Positions 21,124 through 30,741 of a stretch of 64,000 nucleotides of DNA are shown one piece after another. The translations under genes were made by a program, and so were the position numbers. The stretch's first letter is position 1, and each line of letters begins with the position of its first letter. This DNA comes from Sclerotiophoma versabilis. Lineage: Eukaryota; Ascomycota; Dothideomycetes; Pleosporales; Didymellaceae. The notes under the pieces were generated by a model. The model searched no databases, was not told the origin of the DNA, and saw only the letters and a list, made by a program, of their open reading frames with translations. The stretch is taken from the NCBI GenBank assembly GCA_012274445.1, contig JAAROD010000029.1:806001-870000 (forward strand), given 5' to 3'.

Positions 21124-23562
21124 ATGTGCCGTGGGAAGCTCGGTGCGTCTCCCTTGTTGCACCACTCCACTTCCACGTCCACCGGAGGAGGCGCTAACGG
21201 CACACACAAGCTCGAGAACCTCCCCGACGAGCTGCTGCAGCTGATCGTATCCCACCTCCATACCGCCGACCTCAAGCGGGCCGGCCTCAGCTCGCGCACC
21301 CTCCACCGCCATGCCACCGACCTTCTCTGGCAGAATGTCTGCCTGGTGGACCAGCGGACGCTGCGCTCGAACGTCGCCTCGCATGTCCTGCTGCCCGAGG
21401 GCGTCGAGGAGACGGACGAGCACGACGACACGCCTATCGTCGAGAAGCTGTACATCCTGGCCACAAACCCCACCCTCGCCTCCAAGGTCCAGACCCTCAC
21501 CCACCGCTGCCATCTGCCCACGCCCAACATATTCACCGAGCTACCGCGCATGTACTTCGATACCAGCAACCTCTCCGCCGACCCAAGGCTGCACAAGCTG
21601 CTCCGCGCCGCCGTCCGCAACCTGGTCAATGTGCACACCCTGCGTGTTGTGTACGGGCATTGGCATCTGACAGCCGCCCTGATCGCAGGCTTCCTGGACC
21701 ATGCACGGCCGCGAGAGGTTCCTCTGCGAAAGCTGTGGCTGGAAAGCTGTGCTTTTGACATCAGGAATCTCAGCTTCCTTGGGCCCGCTGGCGACACTGA
21801 GCTTGAGTCCGTCCGCTTGCGCCGTCTCAGAGCGGAACCACGGACCGCTGGGCACAAACATAGCATGGCCTGGCTAGACATGAAGCTTGCCCGCGGAGGA
21901 CACTTCTACCAGATGCACAACGGCGCCGGCGCTTGGGTTGGCACGACAGTCGAGTTCTCTCAGAAAGACCTGCCAGTTCAGCTTATGTTCCCCACACCGG
22001 AAGCCATGGCCGCAAGAGGGCGAGCACTCGACCACATGATTTGGGCAGAGCTTCCAGCCATAGACGAGTACGTTGACAACCTGCCTGTCGATATTTCCAG
22101 GACACCGACAGTGCCAGTAGGTCCGATGCAATGGTTGTTCCAGTCCTCGCAGTCGACACTGACCCGGCTTGATCTGGACTGGATTCTGTGGCGTCAACGA
22201 GAGCACAATGACGAATATGATGGATCGACTGAATTCTTGAAAGACCTCGCTGCTATGAGATTTCCACATTTGGTCGCCTTGCAGATGCGCAACGCCGTGC
22301 TACCGCTGACCAAGCTTCCTGATGACGTATTCCTCCTGGAAGACACCTTCCTTACATTTTTAGAAGAGCATCCCAAGATCAAGTGTCTGGCATGGCCGCT
22401 CGATAAATTTTACAACCATGCCAGAACTTCAGTGGAGACCCAAAGCAGGTGTCGAAGCGTGGTTGCACATCTGGCTATCGTCCTGACCGATCTCCGTCTC
22501 GACACATACTACGCCGGTAACGGAGAGCCCATGACTGACGACTGCACCACCGTTGATGCCACCCACCAACGTATGCGGCGCAGGAGGTTTATTGCCGAGT
22601 TCGCTCCCCACATGCGAAAAGTCAAGCACATCAAGCTCGAAGGCGGCATTCCTCGGGATGAAAAACGCGAGATTCTACGTGCCTTGCACTACTGCCCCCT
22701 CGAAAAGATTGTCTTCATCGGGGTCTCCTTCCCCGTGGGCAACACCTGGGGCGCAGGCGGTGCCCGCTTAAAAGCCCTGGATGCTGGCCACGCCTCCGAC
22801 TTTGCCTGGGACCTCGAAGAAGAAGATAGCGATGGCATGTTAGCCGCCTACAGACGAAGCCCATGTATTCGGGAACCCTTTAACTTTGTCCCAGAATTCG
22901 GCTGGTCCGCTGAGCCACCCCTTCTCCACACGCTCGCCCTCCACCACGCCTCTACAATTGAAGAACTAAAGATATGCGGTTATAACGGCTGCCCTATACT
23001 CTCTTATCTTACACCGGACACCACGCCACTGCTCGCACCACTCCTGCAGTACCACAACCTCCGCCAGATCGTAGTCAGTTTCTGGCTACTGACATTCTTC
23101 GAAGACGCATATCGAGATGTGGAGATCATACAGAGCTGGATGGACACGCGTTCACCGTCGAGTACGGCGCTGGTCGTCGTCACACCCCCGCGTAGCCCGG
23201 AGCGCGAACACCCCGTCGACGGCGCAATGATGCCCGCCCCGGAGCCAAGCGCTCCACGACCCGAGTTCAATCGCTGGGCTGTAGCACTCAAAACGCGCTT
23301 CACACCCTCAGCACTTGCGTATCGCGTTGCGAGGGACCTTGGTCCTTTTCTAAGCCCCGCGGCGAAGGCGAGGGAGGGGGGAGTGAGGATCCGCGCGAGC
23401 TTTTGTCTGGGTGCGAGGGAAGAGCGAAGAGTCGCTAACGACATCTTCGATCTGGATATTAGGGTCGGCAGGGACGACCAGGTTTTGGAATTTGTGGGGC
23501 CGCGAGAGGAGGGAGAGAAGAGCAGGTGGTGGGACAAGATGGAGAGAAGACAGTGGTTTTGA
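21124..23562 (+). CDS. F-box protein
   Basis: A single-exon gene of about 812 residues from the ATG at 21124. An F-box sits at residues 31-75 (ENLPDELLQLIVSHLHTADL, then a basic LSSRTLHRHATDLLWQNV segment), which should bind Skp1 and place the protein in an SCF ubiquitin ligase as substrate adaptor. The remainder is long, with leucine-rich stretches (for example NLVNVHTLRVVYGHWH and LRKLWLESCAFDIRNLSFL) but no clean canonical repeats. It is typical of the expanded, poorly characterised F-box families of filamentous fungi, so the substrate is unknown. The start is ambiguous: the frame is open upstream to 20812 with possible ATGs at 20812 and 20938, but upstream residues are low-quality and the F-box then lies unusually far in. 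The C-terminus is acidic and basic mixed and ends in RRQWF. Confidence 0.85.
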   Translation: MCRGKLGASPLLHHSTSTSTGGGANGTHKLENLPDELLQLIVSHLHTADLKRAGLSSRTLHRHATDLLWQNVCLVDQRTLRSNVASHVLLPEGVEETDEHDDTPIVEKLYILATNPTLASKVQTLTHRCHLPTPNIFTELPRMYFDTSNLSADPRLHKLLRAAVRNLVNVHTLRVVYGHWHLTAALIAGFLDHARPREVPLRKLWLESCAFDIRNLSFLGPAGDTELESVRLRRLRAEPRTAGHKHSMAWLDMKLARGGHFYQMHNGAGAWVGTTVEFSQKDLPVQLMFPTPEAMAARGRALDHMIWAELPAIDEYVDNLPVDISRTPTVPVGPMQWLFQSSQSTLTRLDLDWILWRQREHNDEYDGSTEFLKDLAAMRFPHLVALQMRNAVLPLTKLPDDVFLLEDTFLTFLEEHPKIKCLAWPLDKFYNHARTSVETQSRCRSVVAHLAIVLTDLRLDTYYAGNGEPMTDDCTTVDATHQRMRRRRFIAEFAPHMRKVKHIKLEGGIPRDEKREILRALHYCPLEKIVFIGVSFPVGNTWGAGGARLKALDAGHASDFAWDLEEEDSDGMLAAYRRSPCIREPFNFVPEFGWSAEPPLLHTLALHHASTIEELKICGYNGCPILSYLTPDTTPLLAPLLQYHNLRQIVVSFWLLTFFEDAYRDVEIIQSWMDTRSPSSTALVVVTPPRSPEREHPVDGAMMPAPEPSAPRPEFNRWAVALKTRFTPSALAYRVARDLGPFLSPAAKAREGGVRIRASFCLGAREERRVANDIFDLDIRVGRDDQVLEFVGPREEGEKSRWWDKMERRQWF

Positions 23563-23950
23563 CCGTACTGATCGTACTAATAGTGTCCACTAGGTGTTTT
23601 TGACTACTTCCTACAACCACATATCACGTCTAGAGCATCGAAAGTATTGATGAATATATGCGTTGGGATAATATCTGTACATTGATGAGTTCAATTGCTG
23701 AGCGGTGTGCAGTTATAGTCACTTCTATCTATATCGTCTCATAGCTACGTTAGACTGCCATTACTTACCTTGAAGATACACGACCCACGAACGCCGGACA
23801 ATACAAATGCCGAGAGGGTATCATGCGCACTAGACGAGACAAGAAGCAAATGGCAGGCTGCAAGGATGCTGGAAAAAGAAACAGGCTGCGTGGTGTAGAG
23901 AGCTCTACATACAGCGGACAGACACGAAATCGCACAAGCAGAAGAGCAAC
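23563..23950. other. Convergent intergenic region
   Basis: 388 bases between the 3' ends of the F-box gene (plus) and the polysaccharide synthase (minus). It may include a final short exon of the synthase on the minus strand. No other gene seen. Confidence 0.45.
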
Positions 23951-25597
23951 TTACTCACTCTTTTCCGGCGGCGGAAGCGTACGCCCCGACCACTCCATGT
24001 CCAGACACGTAAAGGCCGTGTGGATCTTCACAATGGAGTGGCAGTACGTGAACAGCGGGTACGCCGGGATGACAAAATACAGCAAGAAATCCTTGGGGTG
24101 GGCGCGCCACCACGCCGCAGTCTTAACCAGCTTGGTGAGCTGGAGGCCGTAGAAGAAGGCGAGGAAGAGCACATAAGGCCGCCTTGAAGCCGCGAAAACA
24201 CTAGTACGGGTCAGCATGAATAGGGCCAGTGTGTCCCAGACCAGCGCCGCGTTGTACATCCACGGGAAATACGTCGTCCACACTGTCAGCGGCCAGGTCC
24301 ACCAGATATCACGGTCAATAAACAGCGCCACTGGATTCTGCCGGAACGTGGAGCGCGACCAGCGCTGGCACTGCGAGGGGAAGAACTTGAAGCCCGTCGG
24401 ATAAATGCCCAGCGCTGTGCTCATCGTGGCATCCTCCTGGCATTGCACCTTGATCTTCCACCCGTTCTTCAGCACCCAGCGCGTGATGAAGTTGTCGTCG
24501 TCCGCCTGCACGGGCCCGCAGCCGAGGACGTACTCGTTGGTGAATGCGTGCTGGAATTCGTCGTTGAGGATTTCCCTGCGGATCAAACAGGAGCGGCCCG
24601 ACAGGCAGAACACACCTCCATCCGCAGCATTGGTCGATTGTATCTCGAAGTTGTGTCGGATCAGGTAGATGCCGCCCATGTTGTTCCAGAAGCGCGCGTA
24701 CCAGCGCAGCCAGACGTTGTAGATGATGCCGTCAGCCCGGTTGACAGTGGGCGTGGGGAGGTCCTTCACCCACTTTCGAGTGCCAACAAGACCGACTTTG
24801 GGATCGTTGAAGGCAGCAAGAGCCTCGGAGAGCCAGCGAGTAGACCATTCCGCTGTGTCGTCAGCAGAGACAACAATAGGCGTATGAGCATAGCTAAGGC
24901 CAGCCACGATCTGGCGCCTCTTGCTGGACAGTCCGACATCCACAATCTCGATTATGGATATGATAGGCGTCCCAGCAAGACCATTGCGTTGCTGATACCC
25001 TGTACAGCCCGTCTCGTACTTTGCACGGAAAGCGCGGAGGAAGTTTCCGACCCCCTCAGCCGCGGCCCGCGTGTTCGTCGAGAAGACCACACGCTCCGGC
25101 GCATTCGTCAAGACCGAAGCAACCAAATCCTCAAACACAGCATTCCCCACAGGACCAACAGTAGGAAGGACAACTGTACAGTCCCCCGGCTTGACCACAT
25201 CCCCGGGCGCAGGACGAACGGGCTTATACCTGAACCAAAAGAAAATCTGCACCACAGTGCGCCAGTACCGGAACACAAGCAAGGAAGCAAACCACACGTC
25301 TACACCGTTAGTAGCGCGCTCAGCGAAGTAACACGTACCATAGAGCCACAGCGCCGGGATGGTATGACACCCAAGGCCCAGCGCCGTGAGGAGCGACGCA
25401 GACCGAACTTTACAACGGTAGTCGCGCACCAGAAAGCCGACCCAGGCGAACATGCCGCACACAACGACGGCGGCGCAATTCACAGGCCACAAATACAACG
25501 CCCCACCGCAGACAAGGAGTGCCGTGTACACCACCCCCAGCGTCAACGGCCAGTTGATCTGAAACGTCGGGCATGTCAGGGAACTGGAACTGTCCAT
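23951..25597 (-). CDS. Family 2 polysaccharide synthase (Cps1/GT2 type)
   Basis: Membrane glycosyltransferase of family GT2, of the type called Cps1 or GT2 in fungi, where it is linked to cell-wall polysaccharide and hyphal growth. From the ATG at 25597 it has 548 residues. Two or three membrane helices lie near the N-terminus (about 16-60 and 68-90). Catalytic elements follow in the normal order: SADD (244-247), QADDD (364-368) and QCQRW (409-413, the QxxRW motif of processive synthases). C-terminal hydrophobic helices follow (about 430-520). The sugar made is not determined by sequence alone. Just before the start is a good intron acceptor (AACCTGCAG), so a 5' leader intron is likely. The stop TAA overlaps a perfect donor (GTGAGTAAG), so a short extra C-terminal exon is possible. 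The gene is convergent with the F-box gene. Confidence 0.92.
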   Translation of the reverse strand: MDSSSSLTCPTFQINWPLTLGVVYTALLVCGGALYLWPVNCAAVVVCGMFAWVGFLVRDYRCKVRSASLLTALGLGCHTIPALWLYGTCYFAERATNGVDVWFASLLVFRYWRTVVQIFFWFRYKPVRPAPGDVVKPGDCTVVLPTVGPVGNAVFEDLVASVLTNAPERVVFSTNTRAAAEGVGNFLRAFRAKYETGCTGYQQRNGLAGTPIISIIEIVDVGLSSKRRQIVAGLSYAHTPIVVSADDTAEWSTRWLSEALAAFNDPKVGLVGTRKWVKDLPTPTVNRADGIIYNVWLRWYARFWNNMGGIYLIRHNFEIQSTNAADGGVFCLSGRSCLIRREILNDEFQHAFTNEYVLGCGPVQADDDNFITRWVLKNGWKIKVQCQEDATMSTALGIYPTGFKFFPSQCQRWSRSTFRQNPVALFIDRDIWWTWPLTVWTTYFPWMYNAALVWDTLALFMLTRTSVFAASRRPYVLFLAFFYGLQLTKLVKTAAWWRAHPKDFLLYFVIPAYPLFTYCHSIVKIHTAFTCLDMEWSGRTLPPPEKSE

Positions 25598-25941
25598 CTG
25601 CAGGTTTGGATGTGCTAAACGATTTACCTTTGAGGAATTGATCAAAACAGATTACTACGAAAGGCGGTCTTCTAGAATCCTTACTGAAATACTCGAATGC
25701 CTCACTGCTTGAGTGCAGGAGTGGATAGTTTCAAAAAAGAAAAAGACAACCTGGCTGGTCGACTTGGCCAGCAAGTCTTTTGTGTAAGGTAGTGAGTGCG
25801 TTGAGACGCTGTGTATCGAGTCGGCGTGTGGTTGAAAGCAGTCAAGAAAGAGTGTTCGATTGGAGACGTTACGTGTGCAAGTTTGGAAACCCCAGTGGAT
25901 CTTGTGTCTATCTTGGTGATTGGATTTCTAGATGCGGGGAC

Positions 25942-25963
25942 TGGATTGGATTGGATTGGATGG
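25942..25963. repeat. TGGAT microsatellite, about 4 copies
   Basis: Short pentanucleotide tandem repeat upstream of the polysaccharide synthase. Confidence 0.85.
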
Positions 25964-26035
25964 TCTTGATAATTATACTACCAAGGCTAGCTTGGCTAGC
26001 TGTTGGAATGCATGGTGAAGTATTTTTTGCATGGT

Positions 26036-26103
26036 GAATACACACATACAATGAATACACATATACAATGAATACACATATACAATGAATACACATACAC
26101 AAT
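26036..26103. repeat. 17-bp tandem repeat, four copies
   Basis: Four exact-length units of GAATACACATATACAAT with one or two substitutions in the first and last copies. The unit length does not divide by three and no gene spans it. Confidence 0.97.
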
Positions 26104-26554
26104 GTATTCAATCAATTATTCTCCATCCCCATGTCAAGTATTGCATACAATGGTTACAATCAAGCGTTGTGTACATAGACCAACAAAGACGTGAAGCAAA
26201 AACGCCGCACCGAAATCATGTGTGCGTATACTACAACGTCGTCATGAATCAAGTACAAGGCACGTGTCGACACGCATTGGTGTTTGAATCCTTCGAAAGA
26301 AAAGAAAAAAAGAACATTGTGCATGTAAGCATTTTTCTGTGCACTGTGGATATACGTATCATCCTGTACACACTGTAATGTGTTGTTATTTGGTTATAAA
26401 TTTGGAAATGAGCATCCAAGATATAAAAAATAAAAATAAAATAAAAACTCGAATCAATTTCAAAAGCACATTGTTTGGCGGTCGTGCGGGAAAGAAAATG
26501 ACAGGTAACAAGGCTACATCGGTTTTGGGGAATAGAGGAGATTCATTAGGAAAG

Positions 26555-26581
26555 AAAAAAAAAAAAAAAAAAAAAAAAAAA
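26555..26581. repeat. A27 homopolymer
   Basis: Uninterrupted run of 27 adenines about 80 bases downstream of the multicopper oxidase stop (on the opposite strand it reads as T27). Confidence 0.95.
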
Positions 26582-26661
26582 CGTACACTGCCGTGGATTA
26601 AAAAGTTTGCAATGGGATTTCTTTTATACTTTGAATTTACACTGTATACAATGACCTCAAC

Positions 26662-28734
26662 TCAATCCCACTTGCCATACCAAAAACTGTCGTCAGGACC
26701 CATGCCTTTCTCCACGCCCGGGACTCGACACATATCCCTAACTTCTGGCGGCACTTCTCGAATCGCATCTGCTCTTGTGGTAAACACCATTGCCAAGCCT
26801 GCCTCGTTGTGCCACCCAATATGACAGTGGAAAGCCCACGCGCCCGGGTTGTCGGCGACGAAACGTATCAGCATCCATCCGTACGCCTCGATGCTTGCTG
26901 TATCCCTCCTCAGCGGGTTCGCAAGGTCGACGCCGTCGTACAGTGAAGGCGTAGTGTAGGGCTGCGGTGCGTACCCTTTGCCCTGCCTGAGGACCCAGAA
27001 TTTGTACCCGTGCAGGTGAAACGGGTGCGTGCCGTCGTCCAAGTTCTGGACCAGGATATCCACAGTCCGGATACCGTGGGTTGCATACACCATCTGGTTT
27101 TTGCGGTCGAATTTGGTCTCGTCGAACCCTGCTGTGAAGGCGCGCTGGTCCTGCGCTGCACCACTGTCGAGTAGTGAGTGTAGAACGGGTCTCGATGCGT
27201 TGCCCCTCCATGAACTTTCGTTTAGGAACCCGCGGCTCAGTCGCCAGGCTCCGATCTGGAAGCTGCTTCGGAGGTAGAGGAAGTCGTCTGCTTTCTCCGG
27301 TGCGCGCATGGCGTCTACGGGCTTTAGAGTCGTCGTATTGAGATCGCGGCATTCGACTTCGATTATCTCGGACCAGTCTTTGCTCTGCGGCTGTGCGGCT
27401 TCTGCGGCCCTCGCTTTTTCAGGAGCGTCTAGGGTGGGCGTGTTGTATTGCATTACGGCCCAGACTTCCTCTGCCAACTCTGGGTTTTCGTACGCGAAGC
27501 AGTGCGTTACCATTCTCGCTCGCATCCAGTAACCGTCCTTCTTGAGTTTTGCCGGTGGGGAAAGAACGATGCTGTAGCGTTGCGCCGGGTTAATATTGAG
27601 TCTGTGTATGGACTGCGGATGCACATCTGTGCCATCTACTTCGGTAACGCTGAACTCATGCTCGTCGATCTGCAGTGAGAACTCCGCGAAGGCGCCAGCG
27701 TTGATGATGCGCAGGCGTGTGCTTTCCCGTGCATCCAGATCGAAAAGCGCATTACTCAACCCCTGAGTGAAGCAGTTGCGACCAGGCAGGGCAGTGCAGT
27801 TGCGTACGTTGCGTCCGTTGATGAGCGCAGATGGGGGAACTGGCTCGTCGTTCTCGGAGCCGGGCGCAAGGTATTGCATCAGGAGTTCAGAAGAGGAATC
27901 GTAGTAATGATCTGAGAGTAGGACAACACGGTCTTGTTTGTATGCCTTCTGCTGTAAGTCTTTCTCCCGGCGACTGTGTATAACGAGAGGCCCGACCAAG
28001 CCGTCTGTGGCTTGCATGGAGACGTGGCTGTGATACCAGTAGGTTCCGCTCTGGCCTGTGACGTTGAAGCGGTACGTGAAGGACTGGCCGGGCGCAACAG
28101 GACAGCTTGTTACACCAATTGTTCCGTCCATGTGGGCTGTGCCATTTTGGTATAGACCATGCCAATGTATAGACGTTGCGTTTGTGGCTCTGTTATGGAC
28201 GTGTACAACGACTTCATCGTGCTCGTTGACTTCAACTAATGGGCCAGGAAAGGCGGAGTTGATGAGCATCATCGGTCTGTAAACACCATCTGGGTTCATT
28301 TCATGATCTTCGATGATCCAATCGAACTCCCTCGTTGCAGGTGCGGCATTGAAGTCCCAGTGTGGATCCAGGATGTAGTCCTCTTCTGGTAGTAACCTTG
28401 CCTGCGCCGGAGGAAGACTTGCACTGTTCCTCCGTGGTCCTCGATACCAATGTGTTATGAGTATGAGAGTGCATATCGTCAGTAGGACGACAGCAAAACC
28501 TTTAAACCAATATCGTCGCGGTCGCTGAGGGTCTGATCGCTTCTCTGTGAATGGCTCTTCCTGAGCTGTCCACTCGGCGCTCTCATCAAGATCTTCGTAG
28601 CCTTCTCTCAACAACCCTACTTGTTCTTCTTCTTCCATTTGGGCAGCTCTTGAAATCTCCTTCATTCTGACAGCCTTGTCTTGATGCATCCTTATGGCGA
28701 CACCAAGCGTCCATCCGTATCCGTATTGGTCCAA
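26662..28734 (-). CDS. Membrane-anchored laccase-like multicopper oxidase
   Basis: Intronless gene of 690 residues. Multicopper oxidases couple one-electron oxidation of phenols, metals or pigment precursors to reduction of oxygen to water. All four copper-binding blocks are present: HWHG (190-193), WYHSHV (233-238), HPFHLHG (570-576) and HCHIGWHNEAG (636-646), the last with a Leu at the usual T1 axial position. Unlike secreted laccases it has no cleavable signal at the start. An acidic cytosolic tail of about 77 residues precedes a single hydrophobic helix (about 78-96, FAVVLLTICTLILITHWY), so a type II membrane protein with the catalytic domain outside is predicted. Several N-glycosylation sequons occur (NGT, NAT, NVT, NTT, NES). 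Substrate is unknown. The start could be one of the ATGs at residues 16, 24 or 33. It is divergent from the acid phosphatase gene. Confidence 0.93.
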   Translation of the reverse strand: MDQYGYGWTLGVAIRMHQDKAVRMKEISRAAQMEEEEQVGLLREGYEDLDESAEWTAQEEPFTEKRSDPQRPRRYWFKGFAVVLLTICTLILITHWYRGPRRNSASLPPAQARLLPEEDYILDPHWDFNAAPATREFDWIIEDHEMNPDGVYRPMMLINSAFPGPLVEVNEHDEVVVHVHNRATNATSIHWHGLYQNGTAHMDGTIGVTSCPVAPGQSFTYRFNVTGQSGTYWYHSHVSMQATDGLVGPLVIHSRREKDLQQKAYKQDRVVLLSDHYYDSSSELLMQYLAPGSENDEPVPPSALINGRNVRNCTALPGRNCFTQGLSNALFDLDARESTRLRIINAGAFAEFSLQIDEHEFSVTEVDGTDVHPQSIHRLNINPAQRYSIVLSPPAKLKKDGYWMRARMVTHCFAYENPELAEEVWAVMQYNTPTLDAPEKARAAEAAQPQSKDWSEIIEVECRDLNTTTLKPVDAMRAPEKADDFLYLRSSFQIGAWRLSRGFLNESSWRGNASRPVLHSLLDSGAAQDQRAFTAGFDETKFDRKNQMVYATHGIRTVDILVQNLDDGTHPFHLHGYKFWVLRQGKGYAPQPYTTPSLYDGVDLANPLRRDTASIEAYGWMLIRFVADNPGAWAFHCHIGWHNEAGLAMVFTTRADAIREVPPEVRDMCRVPGVEKGMGPDDSFWYGKWD

Positions 28735-29406
28735 CTCTTAGCGTGATTTTCGACTTTCTAGCCCTAATGGAGGCACTGGAAGAGTGGAAGGTGCGAACGA
28801 AGTCTGCACGGCGTTGAAGTCAGCACCCATTGAAGTCAGCACCCATTGAAGTCAGCGCAGGACCCTGCATCAAGATAACCCTGCACCACCAAAAGCCGGG
28901 GCGGTCATCTTCAGAAAGCCAACCGGTGGCAATGCAGTCGCATGCGCGTTGTCCCCGGAGCGTATTGGGACCCCTGCAGATCAATCTACCGTGCCCCACA
29001 CGACTTGTTCCCGAGCCAAGCAGCGCCAATCAGGCAGGCACGCTGTGTCACTAAAGCTTAAATACCTTCCCGAAAAGCTTAGGTCACCTGGTTCGGCTCA
29101 AGTCGCTTGACGTTGGCAGGCGACGGTGGACATTTGACTGCACACGTTGTTCGCGTGAGGGTTGCCATAGGTGGAAGGTGTGGAGCATTGGGATGCTGTG
29201 CTGAAGGCTAGAGCGTGGATGGTTGAATGTGGCGGGTATGCATGGTAAGCAATAATGTGAGGACTCCTGTTCGTGGTGTGCCTTTTATGCGTCTGTGTTT
29301 TCTTTCCTGCTGCTACCGCTGTTGTCGTTGAGCATCTGTCTGTCGTTTTCGTCTTTTGGTTGGGAGGAGTCAACCCACAGTGGTAATACTACCTTCAGTA
29401 TCTAAT
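28735..29406. promoter_or_regulatory. Divergent promoter region, oxidase / phosphatase
   Basis: 672 bases between two gene starts that face away from each other, so both promoters should be here. It includes a 16-bp tandem repeat (28814-28856). No specific factor site can be assigned from sequence alone. Confidence 0.5.
28814..28856. repeat. 16-bp tandem repeat, 2.7 copies
   Basis: Direct repeat of TTGAAGTCAGCACCCA, perfect in the first two copies, about 80-120 bases upstream of the multicopper oxidase start. It could be a repeated regulatory element or simple slippage. Confidence 0.95.
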
Positions 29407-30636
29407 ATGTTTTCCACAGCCTTCGTCGCTTTGGCTCTTCTGGCTACCCAGGGGCTTGCAAAGAAAGATTGGGTCAAGGGCAAGGCGTTCGACCGCATTG
29501 CAATCATCTGGCTTGAGAACACCGACTATGATCTCGCCATTGGAGACCCCAACTTGGCTGCGCTGGCGAAGAAGGGCATCAGTCTTACGAACAAGTTTGC
29601 TGTGACGCATCCCTCGATGCCCAACTACGCCGCTGCTGTATCTGGCGACTACTATGGTGTGAATCACGACAACATGATCAACATCCCTTCAAACGTCTCG
29701 ACTGTTGTTGACCTGCTGGAGGACAAGGGTATCAGCTGGGGAGAGTATCAAGAGGGTATGCATAGCTGCGCCGCCTACGAGGTCCCGCTAACAGCAAGAA
29801 GACATGCCATACACTGGTTTCCAAGGCTTCGACTACCGCAATCAGGAGACCGGCGCAAACATGTACGTACGCAAACACAACCCGGCTGTTCTGTACGACT
29901 CGGTGGCGCAGAAGCCTGAAAGGCTAGCCAACATCAAAAACTTGACGCTCTTCCAAGAGGACCTCAAGAACAACCAGCTGCCGCAATGGATGTTCATCAC
30001 CCCGAATATGACAAGCGATGGACACGACTCCACCGTCACGGTCGCGGGCACGTGGACTCGCAACTTCCTCGAGCCGCTGCTCAGCAACAAGAACTTCAGT
30101 ACGATGACATGCGCGCCCTCACTTAACCGTTATGCTGACAAAGAACAGTGAAGAACACCCTTGTGGTTGTGACGTTTGATGAGAACCACTCCTACGCCCA
30201 GCAGAACCGCATCGTCGGTATACTGCTCGGCGATGCTGTTCCAAAGAAACTCGTCGGTACCACAGACGACACTTACTACAACCACTACAGCGAGCTGTCG
30301 ACCGTGCAGGCCAACTGGGGTCTCCACAACCTTGGACGGTGGGACGTCGGCGCCAACGTGTACAAATTTGTTGCCGAGAAGACTGGCGACGATTTGCGAA
30401 AGTGGAGTGGCCCGGTTCCGTTCTCTCAAATGTTTTTCAACAGCAGCTATGCCGGACAGCTGAGCAACAAGAACACCTCCGTACCGTGGCCGGTGCCTAA
30501 TACCCAGGCGAAGCACGCGGGTAGGACGGTGTTGCCGACTGTTGTGCAGACGTGGGGCAAGCTGTTGAACCAGTCAGCGTACACCAAGGGTGTTGAGATT
30601 CCAGACGGTATGCACCCGGAGGCTGAGTTCAAGTAG
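29407..30636 (+). CDS. Secreted acid phosphatase (phosphoesterase family)
   Basis: Three exons: 29407-29755, 29802-30098 and 30149-30636, with introns of 46 and 50 bp (branch points GCTAAC and GCTGAC). The 377-residue product starts with a clear signal peptide (MFSTAFVALALLATQGLA). Residues typical of the fungal phosphoesterase family (Pfam PF04185, including Aspergillus PhoA-type acid phosphatases) follow: IIWLENTDYD, THPSMPNYAAAVSGDYYG, the PQWMFITPNMTSDGHDS segment, TLVVVTFDENHSY and the late NLGRWDVGAN block. These include the Glu, Asn, Asp and His residues that form the active site in this family. Both joins restore expected motifs (QEDMPYTGF and NKNFMKNTL). It probably releases phosphate outside the cell; phospholipid or nucleotide substrates are also possible. 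Regulation by phosphate starvation is plausible but not shown here. Confidence 0.93.
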
Positions 30637-30711
30637 GCTGAGTGAAAGACGAAGGTGGGGGGAGCGGCAGCAAGATGCTTAGATTGTGAATGTAAAATGA
30701 TATTCAGTAAT

Positions 30712-30741
30712 AGCGAAAGCGAAAGCGAAAGCGAAAGCGAA
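30712..30741. repeat. AGCGAA hexanucleotide repeat, five copies
   Basis: Perfect tandem hexamer about 75 bases after the acid phosphatase stop, probably in its 3' untranslated region. Confidence 0.95.

Larger units (their letters stand above)
25598..26661. other. Repeat-bearing intergenic region
   Basis: About 1.1 kb between the starts/ends of two minus-strand genes. It is AT-rich and contains a TGGAT pentamer repeat (25942-25963), a 17-bp tandem repeat (26036-26103) and an A27 run (26555-26581). No gene seen. Confidence 0.6.

Noticed and set aside
24443..25618. 391-codon plus-strand frame
   Set aside because: Antisense to the polysaccharide synthase, which has all catalytic motifs.
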